The notes: generated by a model not told the origin, from the sequence alone. A stretch of DNA of 64,000 nucleotides from Rhea pennata (GCF_028389875.1 NC_084666.1:31900308-31964307), one strand, 5' to 3'; shown: positions 24,833 to 38,555, numbered from the stretch's first letter. Numbers and translations are program-made.

Positions 24833-25711
24833 GAATCATAGAATCAGTAAAGTTGGAAGGGACCTCTGGAGATCATCTAGTCCAACCTCCCTGCTCAAGC
24901 AAGGTCACCTAGAGCATGGTAGACAGGGTTGCATCCAGGCGGGCCTTGAAGATCTCCAGAGAAGGAGACTCCACAACCTCTCTGGGCAACCTGGTCCAGT
25001 GCTCCGTCACTCTCACAGGGAAGAAATTCCCCCTCATGGTCAGGCAGAACTGCCTGTGCTTCAGTTTCTGCCCATTGCCTCTTGTCCTGTCACATGGGAC
25101 AACTGAAAAGAGTTTGTCCCCGTCCCCTTGACACCCTCCCTTCAGGTGCTTATCCACACTGATAAGATCCCCCTCAGTCTTCTCTTCCCCAGGCTGAAGA
25201 GGTCCAGCTCTCGCAGCCGTTCCTCATAGGGCAGGTGCTCCAGCCCTCTGATCACCTTTGTAGCCCTACACTGGACTCTCTCCAGTAGCTCCATGTCTCT
25301 CTTGTAGTGGGGAGCCCAGAACTGGACACAGGACTCCAGATGAGGCCTCCCCAGGGCTGCGTAGAGGGGCAGGATCACCTCTCTCAACCTGCTGGCAACA
25401 CTCTTCCCAGTGCACCCCAGGAGACCGTTGGTCTTCCTGGCCACAAGGGCACATTGCTGGCTCATGGTCAGTCTGTCATCCACCAGCACTCGCAGGTCCT
25501 TCTCTGCAGAGCTGCTCTCCAGCAGATCAGCCCCCAGCTTGTACTGGTGCCTAGGGTTATTTCTCCCTAGGTGCAGGACCCTGCACTTGCCCTTGTTGAA
25601 CCTCAGGAGGTTCCTCTCCACCCAGCTCTCCAGCCTGCCCAGGTCTCTCTGAACGGCAGCACAGCCCTCAGGTGTGTCAGCCACTCCTCCCAGCTTGGTA
25701 TCGTCAGCATA
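24833..25711 (-). mobile_element. CR1 LINE, 5'-truncated, ~880 bases
   Basis: The 3' end is at 24833 on the plus strand (GAATCATAGAATCAGTAAAG). Similarity stops near GGTATCGTCAGCAT at about 25711, so the copy is 5'-truncated inside the reverse transcriptase just at the active site. Divergence from the copies at 14754 and 50846 is low, indicating a relatively recent avian CR1 insertion. There is no obvious target-site duplication, as is usual for CR1. Confidence 0.95.
24909..25711 (-). pseudogene. CR1 ORF2 C-terminal part, one frameshift
   Basis: Reading on the minus strand, the fragment starts at A-D-D-T-K-L-G-G (the RT active-site block), then [44 protein letters not shown] and [10 protein letters not shown]. 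These are hallmark CR1 ORF2 C-terminal motifs. The frame breaks at a C-run at 25169-25173, which is one base shorter than in the copy at 50846. The frame then resumes with [10 protein letters not shown] and [16 protein letters not shown], ending at the terminal TAG (24909-24911). This one-base deletion is the only frame break I see, so the copy is dead but young. Confidence 0.9.
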
Positions 25712-26366
25712 TTCTATCCTATCATTTTGATGGTAAAACTAGCTAATAAAGTACAGCAAAGGAGATATAAATCACAATAGATTAGAACTCTTATTTTTCT
25801 ACCCTCTGAAACATTATTAAATAATTAATAAGGCAAATGAAGACACTTCCAAAAAGAAACTTTATCAATGGAAAGCATGCCTATGTAATACAGATTTAAC
25901 CATTTTATCTTTTCTGAACATTTATGCAGACAAAGTATCACCAGAACAGCTTGCAAGAGAAAAGCAGCTGCTCAGATATTAGCAGGAATTCACAGTAAAC
26001 AGAATCTTCTCAGTTATTCCAGTGTCTTGTCAGAGATGGGAACATGGCTGGTCTCTGTCACAGTACCAGAATGTCAGAACCAGGGTATAGGACCAGAGCA
26101 CAATGGAAGAGATGCAGAATTCAGTTTGACTGATATTCTGTGCAATCAAAGAAAGAGAAGCTGTGCCAGTCGATCTGACCGGGCATTTAAGCACTGAGGC
26201 ATTAAAGGCAGTCTATTGTTTCAAAACAAACAAAAGCATACAACCTTTACAAGATGGAAGAGAAATCTTGCAGTGAGCATCTTACAAGAAAGCCAATATA
26301 CATACTCTTAACGCCACTGCAGCAAGGTTACAGAACAGAATTATTTTCAGAGATGATACATACTTG

Positions 26367-26399
<33 letters not shown>

Positions 26400-28950
26400 A
26401 AAGGACATAATTTAGGCTAAGTGGAGTGAAACAACAAAAAAGGTTTCCTTGGGGAAAAAAAAGTCTTCAATAACATGAAACCAATATGCCAGCCTGGTAC
26501 TAGCCTTCCTCATGAAAACATTCATAGAGAAAAATTTTGTAAGAAACGTCTTGAGAAGCCCATTTTCTCACTGCAACAAGATTTCAATTAATAGTTTTCA
26601 ATTAGCCCATCTAATAAGCAGTAGCAAAGCCTCAGAAACCCTTCCATCACTTCCAAAGTTACCCTAAGTCTCTGATGAAGGGCCAACATACTAAAAAGCA
26701 AAAAGTGTTAAGTGTGAAAGAAGGTATCAAAAATAATAAATAAGTAGCCATGATGACTTATTAACCAATCAAACACCATGCTCAGGGCATCGACCTGAGT
26801 TCAGTTCAAGGCTCTGCTAATGCTCTGCTAAATGACTTGGTCGAATAACCTTTCTTCCTCAACTTCCCATCTATACTGCCATCTTTCATGAAGCTCTTTG
26901 CTTTACAGAGATGAAAAGAACCATAGAAGAGACTGAAACTCTTATTTTTCAAGCCAAACCAGCTAAACCTAATAATGAAAGGTCAAATGAGAGGTCAAAC
27001 ATTTTCCTTTTGAAAGGAAACTCAATTTCTTACAACAAAAAAATGGTATCAATTTGCTCCAAGTTAGAGTGAGAGGCACAGGCAAATACACAAAGTAAGA
27101 GTTCTCTCTCTACAAAGAGTAAGATTTGAGTGCAAGGTCCAACAAATCTTGCAACTTTTTGGATATGAGAACTCCTGTCACAGCATCAGAAAGGTGAAGT
27201 TATTTTTACTTCTAGGGCATATGAGTGAAAGTACCAGATGACAACGAATGAGAAGAGACAGTTTAAAAAAAATCCATTTTGATTGACTGTCATTCATCTG
27301 ACTCTAAACTACTGAATAAATCTCTGATGACCTGAGTACTTCAGCCATACCATACTTGTCTAAATTTCAGAGTTTGCCTGTCTTCCAATTTGAAGTTAAA
27401 ACAGTAAGTAGCATTATGAAGCCCAATTTTTACATGTCCTCAAAGAAAACCCACTGCAAGGGAGGAAGAAAACAGCATCATACATCCAGGACAAGAAAAC
27501 AGTAATTCATCAGTGACTACTACTGAGATGGAAAAGCATGCAGAATTTTTTAAAAAGAAACTAAAAGAAAAATAGCTAAAATGGAATGAATTGGATTTCA
27601 GTTGCAAGCAATTTAAGGATAAAATAACAAATATGTGTACTGGTATCAACTCACCACACTTACAAAAATGTAGTGATAGTTTCTCCAGAGGCTGTCATCT
27701 TGACATCAAGGATTGGATGCTTTCTGAAAGATAAAATATGGAGCTCACTACAGGCACTGTAGTGGTGTGGAATTTAGCAACTTGTGATATATCAAAGTGA
27801 TGCACTGGTGATGTACTGGTCCCTAATGTCCTTACACTTCATGAGTCTAGTGCAGATGAGAGCAGAATTTGTGCAACTGGTTTGTACCGGCAGAATTCAG
27901 ATCCTTTGACTTATAAAGCTTGAAGGCTTTATTCCCTTGCCCATAAGGATGTGAAAGGAATTTTATGTTCCTTTAGCATTCTGACAGTATTCAGTGTTTG
28001 AAACTCTTGGACATCATAGTCTTTTTATTTAAAAAGTAATTATTTGTTTGAGTTATCATTAAAGAGCACTGACAAATAAAAACCATTCAGGAGGAACTTA
28101 AAAGGAGTTTACAGATGAAAAGCTAATTTCTTCTGGGGGTAGGAAAGCTTATAAAGAAACATAAAAATAATGCCTGATAAAACACAGTAAACATATTTAC
28201 TTTCTTGTATAGTTTCCATCATAATCTAGAGGCTAAAAATTTCTGCATAGGAGCTATGAAATGAAATTACTTCTTACCAGATGCTTTGCAGTCGGTGTTT
28301 AGTACCTAGATTTATTGGTTTATATATGGTATTTTGTTTCCAATAAACTGAGATGGACGACTTTCTTAATCCCTAAGCTTTCAGGCCAGCCCCAAGAGGG
28401 TAAGGACTCTCATGCCTGCATAAAAATCTATCAATTTTGATTGGATCTGAGTTAACAGAGAGTTCTAGCATTGCACATTGCAGGAACTAGCATTCCATTG
28501 ACACAGGGACCAGGGTTTCTTCCCCTGAAACCAAGTATGTCACTACAGTAAACCAGCAGTTTTAGACTTCAGTAAAACAAAATGCAAGGAGTCTATTTTA
28601 AATTCCAAAGTGTCTACATTCAGTTGTGTTTAGCCTTCTTTAAGCTAAGAAATAAGAACAGGCATAATAAACTCATTATCTAGGAATTTCCATTGAAGAA
28701 CTTGCTTTGTGTGTGCCTTGAAGTTTAAGTATTAGAAACCCCTGCAAAAACTCAGTGTCATTACTGCTGTCTTTCTATTTCTGGTCAGTGTTTTCAGCCC
28801 ATATTCCACTCCACCACATATTCATATCTTCCAAAGTATAAATTTACTATCCAACATGCCAAATAGCTGCTTTGTCCTGGTCCCAGATTATTTTCCTCAT
28901 AGGCTTCATCTGACCCCTCAGAATTAAACTGGAGCACAGTTTCTGATTAA
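25712..28950. other. AT-rich stretch with one (AC)n microsatellite
   Basis: No gene is recognised. The only clear structure is the AC microsatellite at 26368-26397. Open frames such as 27440-27649 lack recognisable motifs. Confidence 0.55.
26368..26397. repeat. (AC)15 microsatellite
   Basis: Fifteen uninterrupted AC dinucleotides, long enough to be polymorphic in a population. Confidence 0.95.
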
Positions 28951-29065
28951 CTGTCCTGCAACCCAGGATACCACTGGCCTTCCTGGTCACAAGAGCACCC
29001 TGCTGACTCACAGTCACCTTGTTGTCCACCAGGACTCCCAAGTCCTCCATAGGTGCTTCTGCAAG
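28951..29065 (-). mobile_element. Short internal CR1 fragment
   Basis: The minus strand encodes DLGVLVDNKVTVSQQGALV and TRKASGILGC, which align to [19 protein letters not shown] in the CR1 copies in this window. Both ends are missing, so this is an internal scrap. It is more diverged than the copies at 24833 and 50846. Confidence 0.88.
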
Positions 29066-30481
29066 CAAGTAGCAGCAGAGGTTTTGCAGAGCACTGGGGA
29101 ACAAGTTCTGAAGCATTTCCTGTAAAATGTGACAGTTCAAAATCAATGTTTCAAAACTCTTTTCTATTCTCTTTCCATGCACAGGGAGTAAATATACCTA
29201 GAATGAAAAAAAAGATTTCTATCAATTATTGTTCTTGTATTTGTTTACACAATATGTCTGCACTACTTCTCCATGGAATGACAAGCAACATGAAAAACAA
29301 AAAAGATAACTTAAATGCAAGCAAGCAGAATTACCCACTGGCTGTATACTACAAAAGAAGAAAGTTAAAGCTTGTGTCAGGAGCTCTTGGAAGAGTATGT
29401 GTTAACATTATATTTTATTTCTGTAATACTAATCCAAAACACTGACATCTGTGCTCTCAGCTGTTCTTCTCACATGAGCTTTGCCATGGATGTTGACACA
29501 TCCAAGTTCCTACCTCTCATTGTCTGTAGTTAGAACCCAGTCCTATAAAGATTTATACCTAAATATTCACAGTGAGGATGCTTTATTGATGAATCTGAAA
29601 AGAAAGGTTTAGGTTGACAAGGTCTTGTTTTCTAAGAGACAAGCTATCCCAGTTTAAGCATAGGAGAGAGAAAGAAAAAGATACTAAGTCATTAAAAATA
29701 ATAATGTCTCTGGCAAAATAGCCTAGAGGAAAAGCCCTACCAGAATAAAACCAGTCAGCCATCCACTAGCAAAACAAAAAATACAAATGATTAAAAATGT
29801 AATCATCTTTTTCTTGTCTTCTGTTTTTCTCATAAGGCAAATAATCTCATTCTTCTTACAAACAGAGCAATTACAGTAACCTTTCTATATTGGAAATAGA
29901 GTATAAACCAACTATTTTTTCTCCTAAAATTTAAAGTCATGATAGTTCAAAAAGTTCATCTAGATCAAACCCATCTGAAATATAAACAAAGCTAACTCTA
30001 AAAAACTAACAAGATTCCCTGCACAAGGGAAAGGCAAACATTTTTCCCACCCAGTGGTATACTGAAATAAATGCATCTTAGCCATAACACAAGAGTAAGG
30101 TTTCAGAAGACATTACTCAGAATTCATGAAGCACCAGGTTTGCTACTTTTAGACAAACTCTTTAATACTACATCATAAGTCTGCATCTTACAATAATGAA
30201 AGCATCTCTGCTCTGAACTACATGGGCATGAAATTCATTCAGAAGAACTGAAGCAAGGCCACCTTCATCCCATCAACCTTTCATATAGCTGAATACACAA
30301 GCATTCTTCTCCTTTCTCCCACAAATGTCAGACTTGAAGTGCAGAAGTCCATGAGAATACATCCAGAAAAGATGGGCTTATGCGGCTGTGCGTATTTAAT
30401 TCTTTCAGCTACAGATAGACAAGCAGACCAGCAAGAGCCATTAGCAGAATTCACAATCTGAGCATTTCTGATTTTTTTTAT

Positions 30482-30511
30482 CCCCAACCCCCTGTCCGCC
30501 CCCCATCCCCC
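30482..30511 (-). other. G-quadruplex motif on the minus strand
   Basis: The plus strand has four C-runs (C4, C5, C6, C5) separated by AA, TGTCCG and AT. The minus strand therefore carries four G-runs with loops of 2, 6 and 2 bases, which satisfies the standard G3+N1-7 rule. Confidence 0.75.
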
Positions 30512-32469
30512 TCCAAATTTTTACCAGATCTAGGGTGGTGCAACACTTGTGCAAGGACTATAGTCAGGTACTCACAGTCTGCCTCATAAGGTTGGAGATA
30601 AACTGCATTTCCATAGCTATAAGATTTCCTCAAGGAACAATAAGACTGACTATGGAATACAGATTTGAGAATATGAACAAAAGCCTTGTCACAAAGGTCC
30701 TATTACTTAAAAAGGCTTTGCTTAATAGTCAACTTTTCCTTAGAAGATTCTTGGGTAACATTCGTTCTTATGCAGTTCATAAATCAAATTTTTGACAGCA
30801 TTAAAATATTTTTATGTCATTTTTCTATTCATGCTAGTTTTATACATAAAGAAATGTTGGAATTATATTTTATATTGGTAGATACATAATCAACTGCATA
30901 TTCTTGACTCTAAAACAGATTCAGGTACACTACTGCAGAAATAAAAGTCAGTTATGTATTTCTTATAGTACAAATGCCATAAATTACTTGGTTATAGCAT
31001 GTCACTCATCTGCTTCAAAAAGTGTAAGATTTTGTGATAATGTATTTTGTTACAGAACTCTAAGAAGATAAATTCTCTTTGTTTGATGTCCCCTAACTGT
31101 TCTGAAACTTTAGTCAACTTCTTCCCTTTTTGCCTTGCTACACCATCACTTATCCAGTGCCAAAGGTTCCACAAGCAATATTTGAAGGCTTTTTTGCTGA
31201 AGGCAAAGATTTTTTATATTCATGTGCTTTTATAAATTAACCCATATTGTCATTCTTCCATAAATGGTTGGAAAGCATGGCTTCATCACTAGTTTTCCAT
31301 CATTTAAATTCTGATAAGTTATTGAATTCAGGCTAAACAAAGGTCAGATAATGACTCATTGCTTTTGGTCTCGAAAATGTGGCTTTTTGAGGTATTCTGT
31401 AATTGTTAACAGATTTTTGACATAAGTGATCATGGTATGAAGAATTGATGGCCACATTTCTAGTGGTTTAGGATTCATTTGTCAACAGCCCACAGAGTTT
31501 CAATGAATACAATATCCACTGTAGTGAATGCCACAGTTCAACAGAACAATGTTGTATTGCTTTATTTCATTGTATCTTTTATGTAGTGTATAATCGCTGC
31601 TTATTTTCACTGTTTGTTTTGCAATGGGAGGGAGAGGCCATATGTAACCCTATAGCAGAGGTCCCAGTTTTGGATAACTTTATTCTGAATCAGAACAGAT
31701 CTTAATCCACAGAAAATCCCCAATGACACTGCAGTGGTAAGGACTTGGAGACATTCTTTGAGTATCAAAAGCAGAGTAAAAGTACTTTTCTGTAGTTCTC
31801 TTCAAAAAGGAGAACAAGCGAATAGGACAAGATTGTTACCCTCCCCAGTCAGCCTCTAAAACCTTAGAACTGGAGAGGTGGTCCACAAAGTTACAGAACA
31901 GTTTCTATACTCACTGCCTTTTATTCTGTAGCTTAAGCTTAAGTCAATTTTTTTGTATATATTGGAATCACAAATTCTGTCTACTTTCAGCTCCAAAATC
32001 ACACTTCTGCAAAGGGGGAACAAGTATAAGATGTCTTGGAGCTCAGATTCCCGTTAAAAATGAGTCAGTCAAATGATGCCTGGGTGCAACATCATTGTAT
32101 CTACACTTACTCAACAGCCCTGAAATAGAGGTAGTAAAGTAAAAGAAAGATAACACTGATTTAAGGTTTTACCTTAATATCACTGCCCATTTCCCAAATA
32201 AGAAACGTGCTTTAAAAAAATGGCAAATCAAAGACTACTTTCATGCTCACCTTTAGTCTTTGCAAGACCCTCAATAATAAACTTTCCATGGTAAACTACC
32301 TACTATGGTAGTAATAGTAATAGCATCACAGCAAAACTTGAGACTGAACATTCCTTACATCTTAAGAACTGAACTTGGCAGGTTATCAGTGTTATATAAT
32401 TTGCTACTGGCATTTTTAAAGCTTAAAACAACCTAATATGAGCTGCTGCTGGAGGATCAATTCATAAAT

Positions 32470-32490
32470 GGGGGAGGGGGGGCGGGGGAG
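32470..32490 (+). other. G-quadruplex motif on the plus strand
   Basis: The runs G5, A, G7, C, G5, A, G allow four G3 tracts if the seven-base run is split. This is an isolated, extremely G-rich 21-mer in AT-rich DNA. Confidence 0.65.
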
Positions 32491-34846
32491 TGTTACTCCT
32501 GTAGAGGGAAGTTGTCCTCTCTCTGTCAATGTACAAGCTCCTTCGACAGGGGAAGGACTCTTTCTGAAATGAGCTTACGTCCTCATTATGATGGTCATCA
32601 TCTTTTAGAAAACTGTCAGTTCAGAAAACAAAGAAAGGAACAGATATGAAGAAAAGAGAGCATAAGTCTATTCCCACTTTAACATGAAAAAAAAGATCCC
32701 CATTTAAAATCATGAGTGGTCATAGATAGCTTGCTAAACAAATGGAAGACACAAATTCATTGCTTCTACCAAATGGAGAAAAATCTCTAGTATCAGTTTT
32801 TATGCTTTTTTCAAAACAGGACTAGATTTCTGCAGCTTTTGCTTTAGTGTATTAAAAATTCACATTGTTCCCCATTACATACTTTTAACTGTCCTCATGC
32901 AAAGCTTAAACTGCAAAACCCTGTTTCTCCTTACTTTTCTCAGTTTGAGTACACCAGCTCAGACAGAAAGACATTCAAGACTTACAGATGTCTAAATGGC
33001 TGAGTCATTATATGTTTATATTATTATATATTGTGAAAAATGGCCTGTTATTTAGTGAAAGAAGTTTTACCACGGGTTACCTTCTATCATCCCTTTACAT
33101 CCTATTTTGCACATTCTCCATTTTAATCCTTCCAAAAATAAAACGCAAAAGTACAAGCTTGCAGAGATTGGTACACAAAAAGCCTTGTGAAAGTAAAGGC
33201 CTCAGGAGACCTCTATTCAATTCTAATTCACTGCAGAAGCTCACTTCGTGATTATGACCTCCTGAACCTTCAGGCTTCTGCGCTTCCTTCTTCATGGCCA
33301 CACTCCTCACGACTTATGTCCCTGACTTTCCCATTTCCAGCCACAATCTGCCAGCTTCTTCTCCAATTCACATGTATTGTTATTCTCATTCTGTACTTCC
33401 CCAACTGCACTACCTATTCTCATCCTTTCTCTTCCTTGAGTAATCATTAAGTTTTTTCTATTTTCCCCTCATATACATTAGTCCTACTCACTGGAGTCAG
33501 CCCATTCTCCTTTCTCCTGTGATTAATGTTCATCTTTGACACATACTAGGAACAAAGAGACTTCAGAGAACCAGGAAAAAAGACCTAGGCCTTCTAGATT
33601 TTAAATGCTTTTAAAGAAATTTGCTGTACTCCATAATTAATATTTTTAGAAATGAATGCAAAAAAATAACATGCAAAAAAGGTAGAAAAATTTTATAAGC
33701 TTAGCAGAAAGAAAATACTTATTCACTTGTATTTTAAGATTTTAAGAAATTAATAGGTGACCAAACTTACTTTAAATTTTTAAAGGTTGGGTTGTGAGAA
33801 ATTGAAGATCTCAATGAATTTGCAAGTAGCAACTTCATCAGAAACATAATTCAGTGTAAGAGGAATGGTGCTCCAGAGTAAATTTTCTTTGTAATCTAAT
33901 CACTAATAAAAATGGGCATTATTGTAAATAGGGGTACCTAATTCATTGCCTTGTTCTGGGCAGACCATATCTAATCTTTAGTTTGAGAGTTTTCCACACT
34001 CTTTAGCTATCAAATTTAATCTATTTTTTTTCTATGACAGTATCAGCTAAAAAATGAAAATTTCATTCCTTCTACCACCTGTTAGCCATTCCTATTTCTT
34101 CCCTTCATATCTTCTCTTGATCTCACATACACTGAAATTCTTAATTTATCTAGCCTTAAATTACAAAGCATCGTACAAAAGAAAAAAATGCAAACATGTA
34201 GATTGATTGATTAGTATTACTTCACTTTCTCTAGCATGCTCTCAAAAACTTTGCTATGGTTAGATATATTATTTTGACTCTCCAGCTGTGTGGCACCTAA
34301 TCTAAAGAAATTTTGGTCCATGACTTTGACTCCTAAGTAGTGCTAAAAGCCTGTACCAGCACCATAAAGGACAAATGTAACCAAAATAACAGAGAAAGAT
34401 TCTATTTCCCTACACTAATCTTCATACTCTTACACCCATGCACGCCCAGTTCATTTTGTGAGGATGATGTGCCTGTAAGTCCTGCTAGGATATGAGTTAA
34501 GACAACGGAAAACCCTCTGTGCAAATAAAATCTTTAGAAAACTCCCTTGCCAAATTCTCTAAAGTCTCTACTCATCAAGTACAGCTGACACCACCATGAC
34601 CACCACCATTTGATTAAACTGGTGTAAAGTTGGTGCAAATAGTATGCACAGCACAAAGACAAAATCATTTTCTTTTTCTTGAGTGCTTGCTGAGATGCTA
34701 CTTTTTATCTGAAACTTCAGAAGCTTGAGAGCTCTTTCATTCCAAAAAAAAAAGCCGCACATAAAAAATTTCAATTTAAGAGGTAACATTTGGTAGAGTT
34801 TTAGGTTATTTAAAACAGGGTCAAAGAGCTGGACAAATTCCTCATT

Positions 34847-34889
34847 AAAAAAAAAAAATGAAAGAAAGAAAGAAAGAAAAAAAAAAAAA
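34847..34889. repeat. Poly-A / (GAAA)n tract
   Basis: A12, TG, then several AAAG units and a second A-run. It may be a retroposon tail whose body I cannot identify, or a simple purine tract. Confidence 0.8.
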
Positions 34890-36331
34890 CAGTTTCTAGA
34901 GAATACCTAATTAATTACAAGTGCAAAGGCCATACAAAAGAAGTCCATACCATACTTTTATGGATATAGTTGAATAGCTATAAATCAAAAAGGAAATGCT
35001 CACTATCTTGGGGACACAAGAAGTAAACCCATTTCATTTAAGCTGCATTTTTCACCTCGAGGATTATTACAGCAAACTAATTCACTGGCATAGATATTTG
35101 CAGATGGTTACACCAAAAAAATCAATTTTAAGCAGCGCAAATAATGAATCAAAGACTAGAAAAACACCACACAGGCCAGGTTTCTAACCAGTCTGTGAAT
35201 CAAATTGTACAAAAAGAAGTATGCAAACCACCAGATGTAGCTGGTAGTCTGTAAGATCTGACCTGAACAGACATTTCAAGACAGAAAAGGTAACAAGACA
35301 ATACAGTTGCTACAACAGTTGATGAGAGAGAAGCTAAGAAAAATGAGTAGATCAACAAAGAGAGATGTAATAGACAGTGAAAACAGGCCTGGTGAGCTGT
35401 GATTTCCTCCAATGGGATTTTTCATGTACTTTCAGGTTGGTCCCTTCCTTAATTGTTCAAATTACATACTGAACCACATGCATGGGATGACAGCTTCATA
35501 TTACTACTCTCCCCACAAAAACACCATCATCATAACATTTGACTCCTTTTGATGGTAAAAATGAAAAGTATACTTTAATTATCATTTTAGTTATGATAAA
35601 CATACTTTTCATCAAGATTTTATCAAAAAGAGTGCAACTTTTAGAAGAGTGTGGTTTTTCTTCCACCTATCCTGAGCTGCAAGGCAAAATGACCTATATC
35701 AGTAACAATAATTGGGAAAGAAAAGAATAATTCCAGTTCATTTATCAAGATTAGTAACTCCAGTCTTTAGCATTGTTGCAAGTTTAGACTAAAGTCTAGA
35801 TGCAGGTTCTTTAGTGAAGAAATTGGCAAAGAGTAAATCAATTTATATCAGCAGGTAATTTGCTAAGGCATTAAAAGAAGATTGAATAAAAAGCATATGT
35901 AAGTGTTAAATTTGTGATACAACAAACCCACTGGTATTTCATTTCTATTAGTATCTTTGTACCTGCCCCAGAGCTGTTCCAGTCAGCATAGTTTCTTTAC
36001 AAGTATACTGTATACATGTGTCAATGCATAAGGCAGAGATACTAGGGGTCATTTTCATAGGCTTAATAATCCTTGCAAGTTTTTATCTCATAATGCTTGT
36101 GAATAGAAACAAAGAGCTACTCACATAGGAAAATTAACATTCAAGGATATAGGAAAGATGGAAAAGATCAACAAAACAAAACCAACTGCGGTTGTCTAGC
36201 TGTTCTAAAGTATAACATGGAAGTAATTCAGAGTTCTAAAGACAAAAATAATACTGAAATTAAATATAGTTAGATAAACAAGTTCTAACTCTAGTATAAA
36301 TACAGAGAAAGAAAACACAGTAGCATTCTAA

Positions 36332-36344
36332 CTCCCTCTACTGG
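36332..36344 (-). promoter_or_regulatory. CTCF-like core motif (one mismatch)
   Basis: CTCCCTCTACTGG matches the reverse-complement CTCF core except that G is T at position 2. It is oriented like the one at 8537 and opposite to the one at 38544. A sequence match alone is weak evidence. Confidence 0.18.
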
Positions 36345-37364
36345 AGTAGCTTCACTGTGTGTATTAATAACATTGCAATTGCAAAGCATTTTCATTCATC
36401 AGATTCTTGGTCAGACTGGGAAATTTCTCTTAATGATTTATTTTTCTTTTCCCTAAAAGAACATCTGAAAAAATATGTAAATGGAAATATATCTCCTGTA
36501 AACTTTTTGTAAGACTGAAATCCTAAACGTGAAAAAAGTCAAACAACAAAAATGGATTTTATGCAACTGTTTAAAGCTTCTAGTGAAAAACAATGTAAAA
36601 TTTTCCTATGAACTATTACAGAAATGTTACAATATTCCCTATCTGCTATTCGTACTATTCTCCCTGTCAAACTTGTATATTTTTTGCAACTTGCATCTGT
36701 CAGAAAAGCAGTATCTGGGATGAAAACTGAAAAATGTAGTAAAGCTATAATGCAGTTACCAGTTCTTCAGCAGCAAAAACAGACTGTTACGTAACTTACA
36801 TTTTAAAAAAAATGGATTTCTGTACATTAAAAGACTTTCAAAAAGACAAAAAAATAATAATAAGAAAACTTATATTATCTTACACAGTAAACTTGTATTT
36901 CCCCATTAGTAACCTAAATCATTGTCTTTTCTTTTCCTGCCCCAGGAATGAAATAATCATTTTCCCTTCTGAGTGTGTATTTTCCAACACAAATTCAACC
37001 TGACTTCACCTTCTTTGAGGTTATTTTCTCTGAGTGAAATCTTTATCCCTAAATCACTGAAAAGGCAGCATTGCTCCCTATAACCTTCAATTATTTTATC
37101 AGGCTAATTTAAATAATTCCTTATAGTTAAACTGGTCAGGAACAAACTGCTCAAGCAATGGAGAGCCACATTACCTGCTCAGAAAATAAAAATCATTAGT
37201 AAGAATTCTACAAAATTTAGGTTTAACTCTTCACTAAAATCCAGGCCCACTTATCTGGGGTATTTCAAGACTACAGAATGATTACTATACAGAGCTACCA
37301 AAGGAGTATGAGTCTTGTCCTCAGAAATTACTTGGAAGTACAGAGATTTTAGCTTAGGAACAGG

Positions 37365-37435
37365 TGTCAATATTATTATTAGTGTCAATATTATTATTAT
37401 TAGGAATAGGTGGAACAATATTCCACCAATATTGT
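37365..37435. repeat. 18-base tandem duplication next to overlapping hairpins
   Basis: GTGTCAATATTATTATTA is duplicated head to tail (about 37365-37400). Immediately after it are two perfect inverted repeats that share bases. GGTGGAA/TTCCACC (37409-37427, 5-base loop) and ACAATATT/AATATTGT (37415-37435, loop CCACC) cannot form at the same time. Confidence 0.8.
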
Positions 37436-38543
37436 TAGATCAAAAAAGCAAGAAGGTAAAAGATCCTCTCAGCAGTGTTGCAGAAATGGCTGGCAGCAGT
37501 ACTCCCCAAAAGATCACAGAACATAAGTGACAGAAAGTAATGCATGGTGCTTAATATATTATTATTCTATAAATTAGTAAAAATCTAGCCAAATTAAATC
37601 ACATTCTTCATCTTGGACAACCACACCAGTGCCTCTAGCATTCTGAATTTCCCTGAGAATTTGCCTAGAAACTGCACTGGTATTTGCTTAAGATAGGATG
37701 GCAGCCCAGTTTTAAGTACTACACAGCACACTTAGCAGCATTCTACAGGATATTAGAAATTCCATTACAGGCTAAATCTATTTTAACTATGTAGGGTATT
37801 TAATTTACCAAAGCAAACTTTAAAAGACCCCAGTCTTTAATTTAGTTGCAGGACACACAGGAAGTAAAAAATCTAGCCTTAACACTGTCAGACCACAGAT
37901 GTTTTTAATATTTTCCTAAAAAACAAATACTTTGAAGCACAACAAAAGCTTCCACAACACAGAAACCCAACAGGTAATTCTGCAGATTTCTAGTATTTAG
38001 CTTCAGAATATGGATTCAGTAAATATACATTGGGGAAAATAATGAATTTAAGCAGGTAGCTAGCTATTTTATACAGCATCATAAATACTCAGGTGTTTTT
38101 AAAAATATTTTAAATTAAAGTACCAGACCAGACTCATCTTCAAAACAATTTTAAGTCTGTGAAGTAAAACCTATTCAAGCTTTACACTTGTGTTCACTTT
38201 TGAGTGCAATGATATCAGATGCAAAGCTACTTTGTAAAACATTTAAAAAAAATCATTGTGAAACAACCAGAACAAAAAGAATGAACTGAGGACACATAGT
38301 TAACCAATATGAATTTGTCACGTATTATTTTTACCATTTTTATTTTCCAGTTTTTCTCCTCAAAATCCCAGAGCTGTGCGACTCTGAAATCTTTTCTGCC
38401 ACAAAAACATTTCCAAGGGCCACCTCCCTGCCTTGCATTTCGATCAAATACAATGTACTCATTTAGTAAGTCCTTGAGTCTGGAGTAAAGCTGAGAACAC
38501 TTTACTAACAATAAAAAGAAACCTTTTCATCATCTCCCTCTAG

Positions 38544-38555
38544 CCACAAGAGGGC
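38544..38555 (+). promoter_or_regulatory. CTCF-like core motif (one mismatch)
   Basis: CCACAAGAGGGC fits the CTCF core CCASYAGRKGGC except A for Y at position 5. This is the forward orientation, about 2.2 kb from the opposite-facing candidate at 36332, a convergence-type arrangement if both are real. Confidence 0.2.

Noticed and set aside
25307..25780. Several plus-strand open frames
   Set aside because: They are antisense shadows of CR1 ORF2 on the minus strand.
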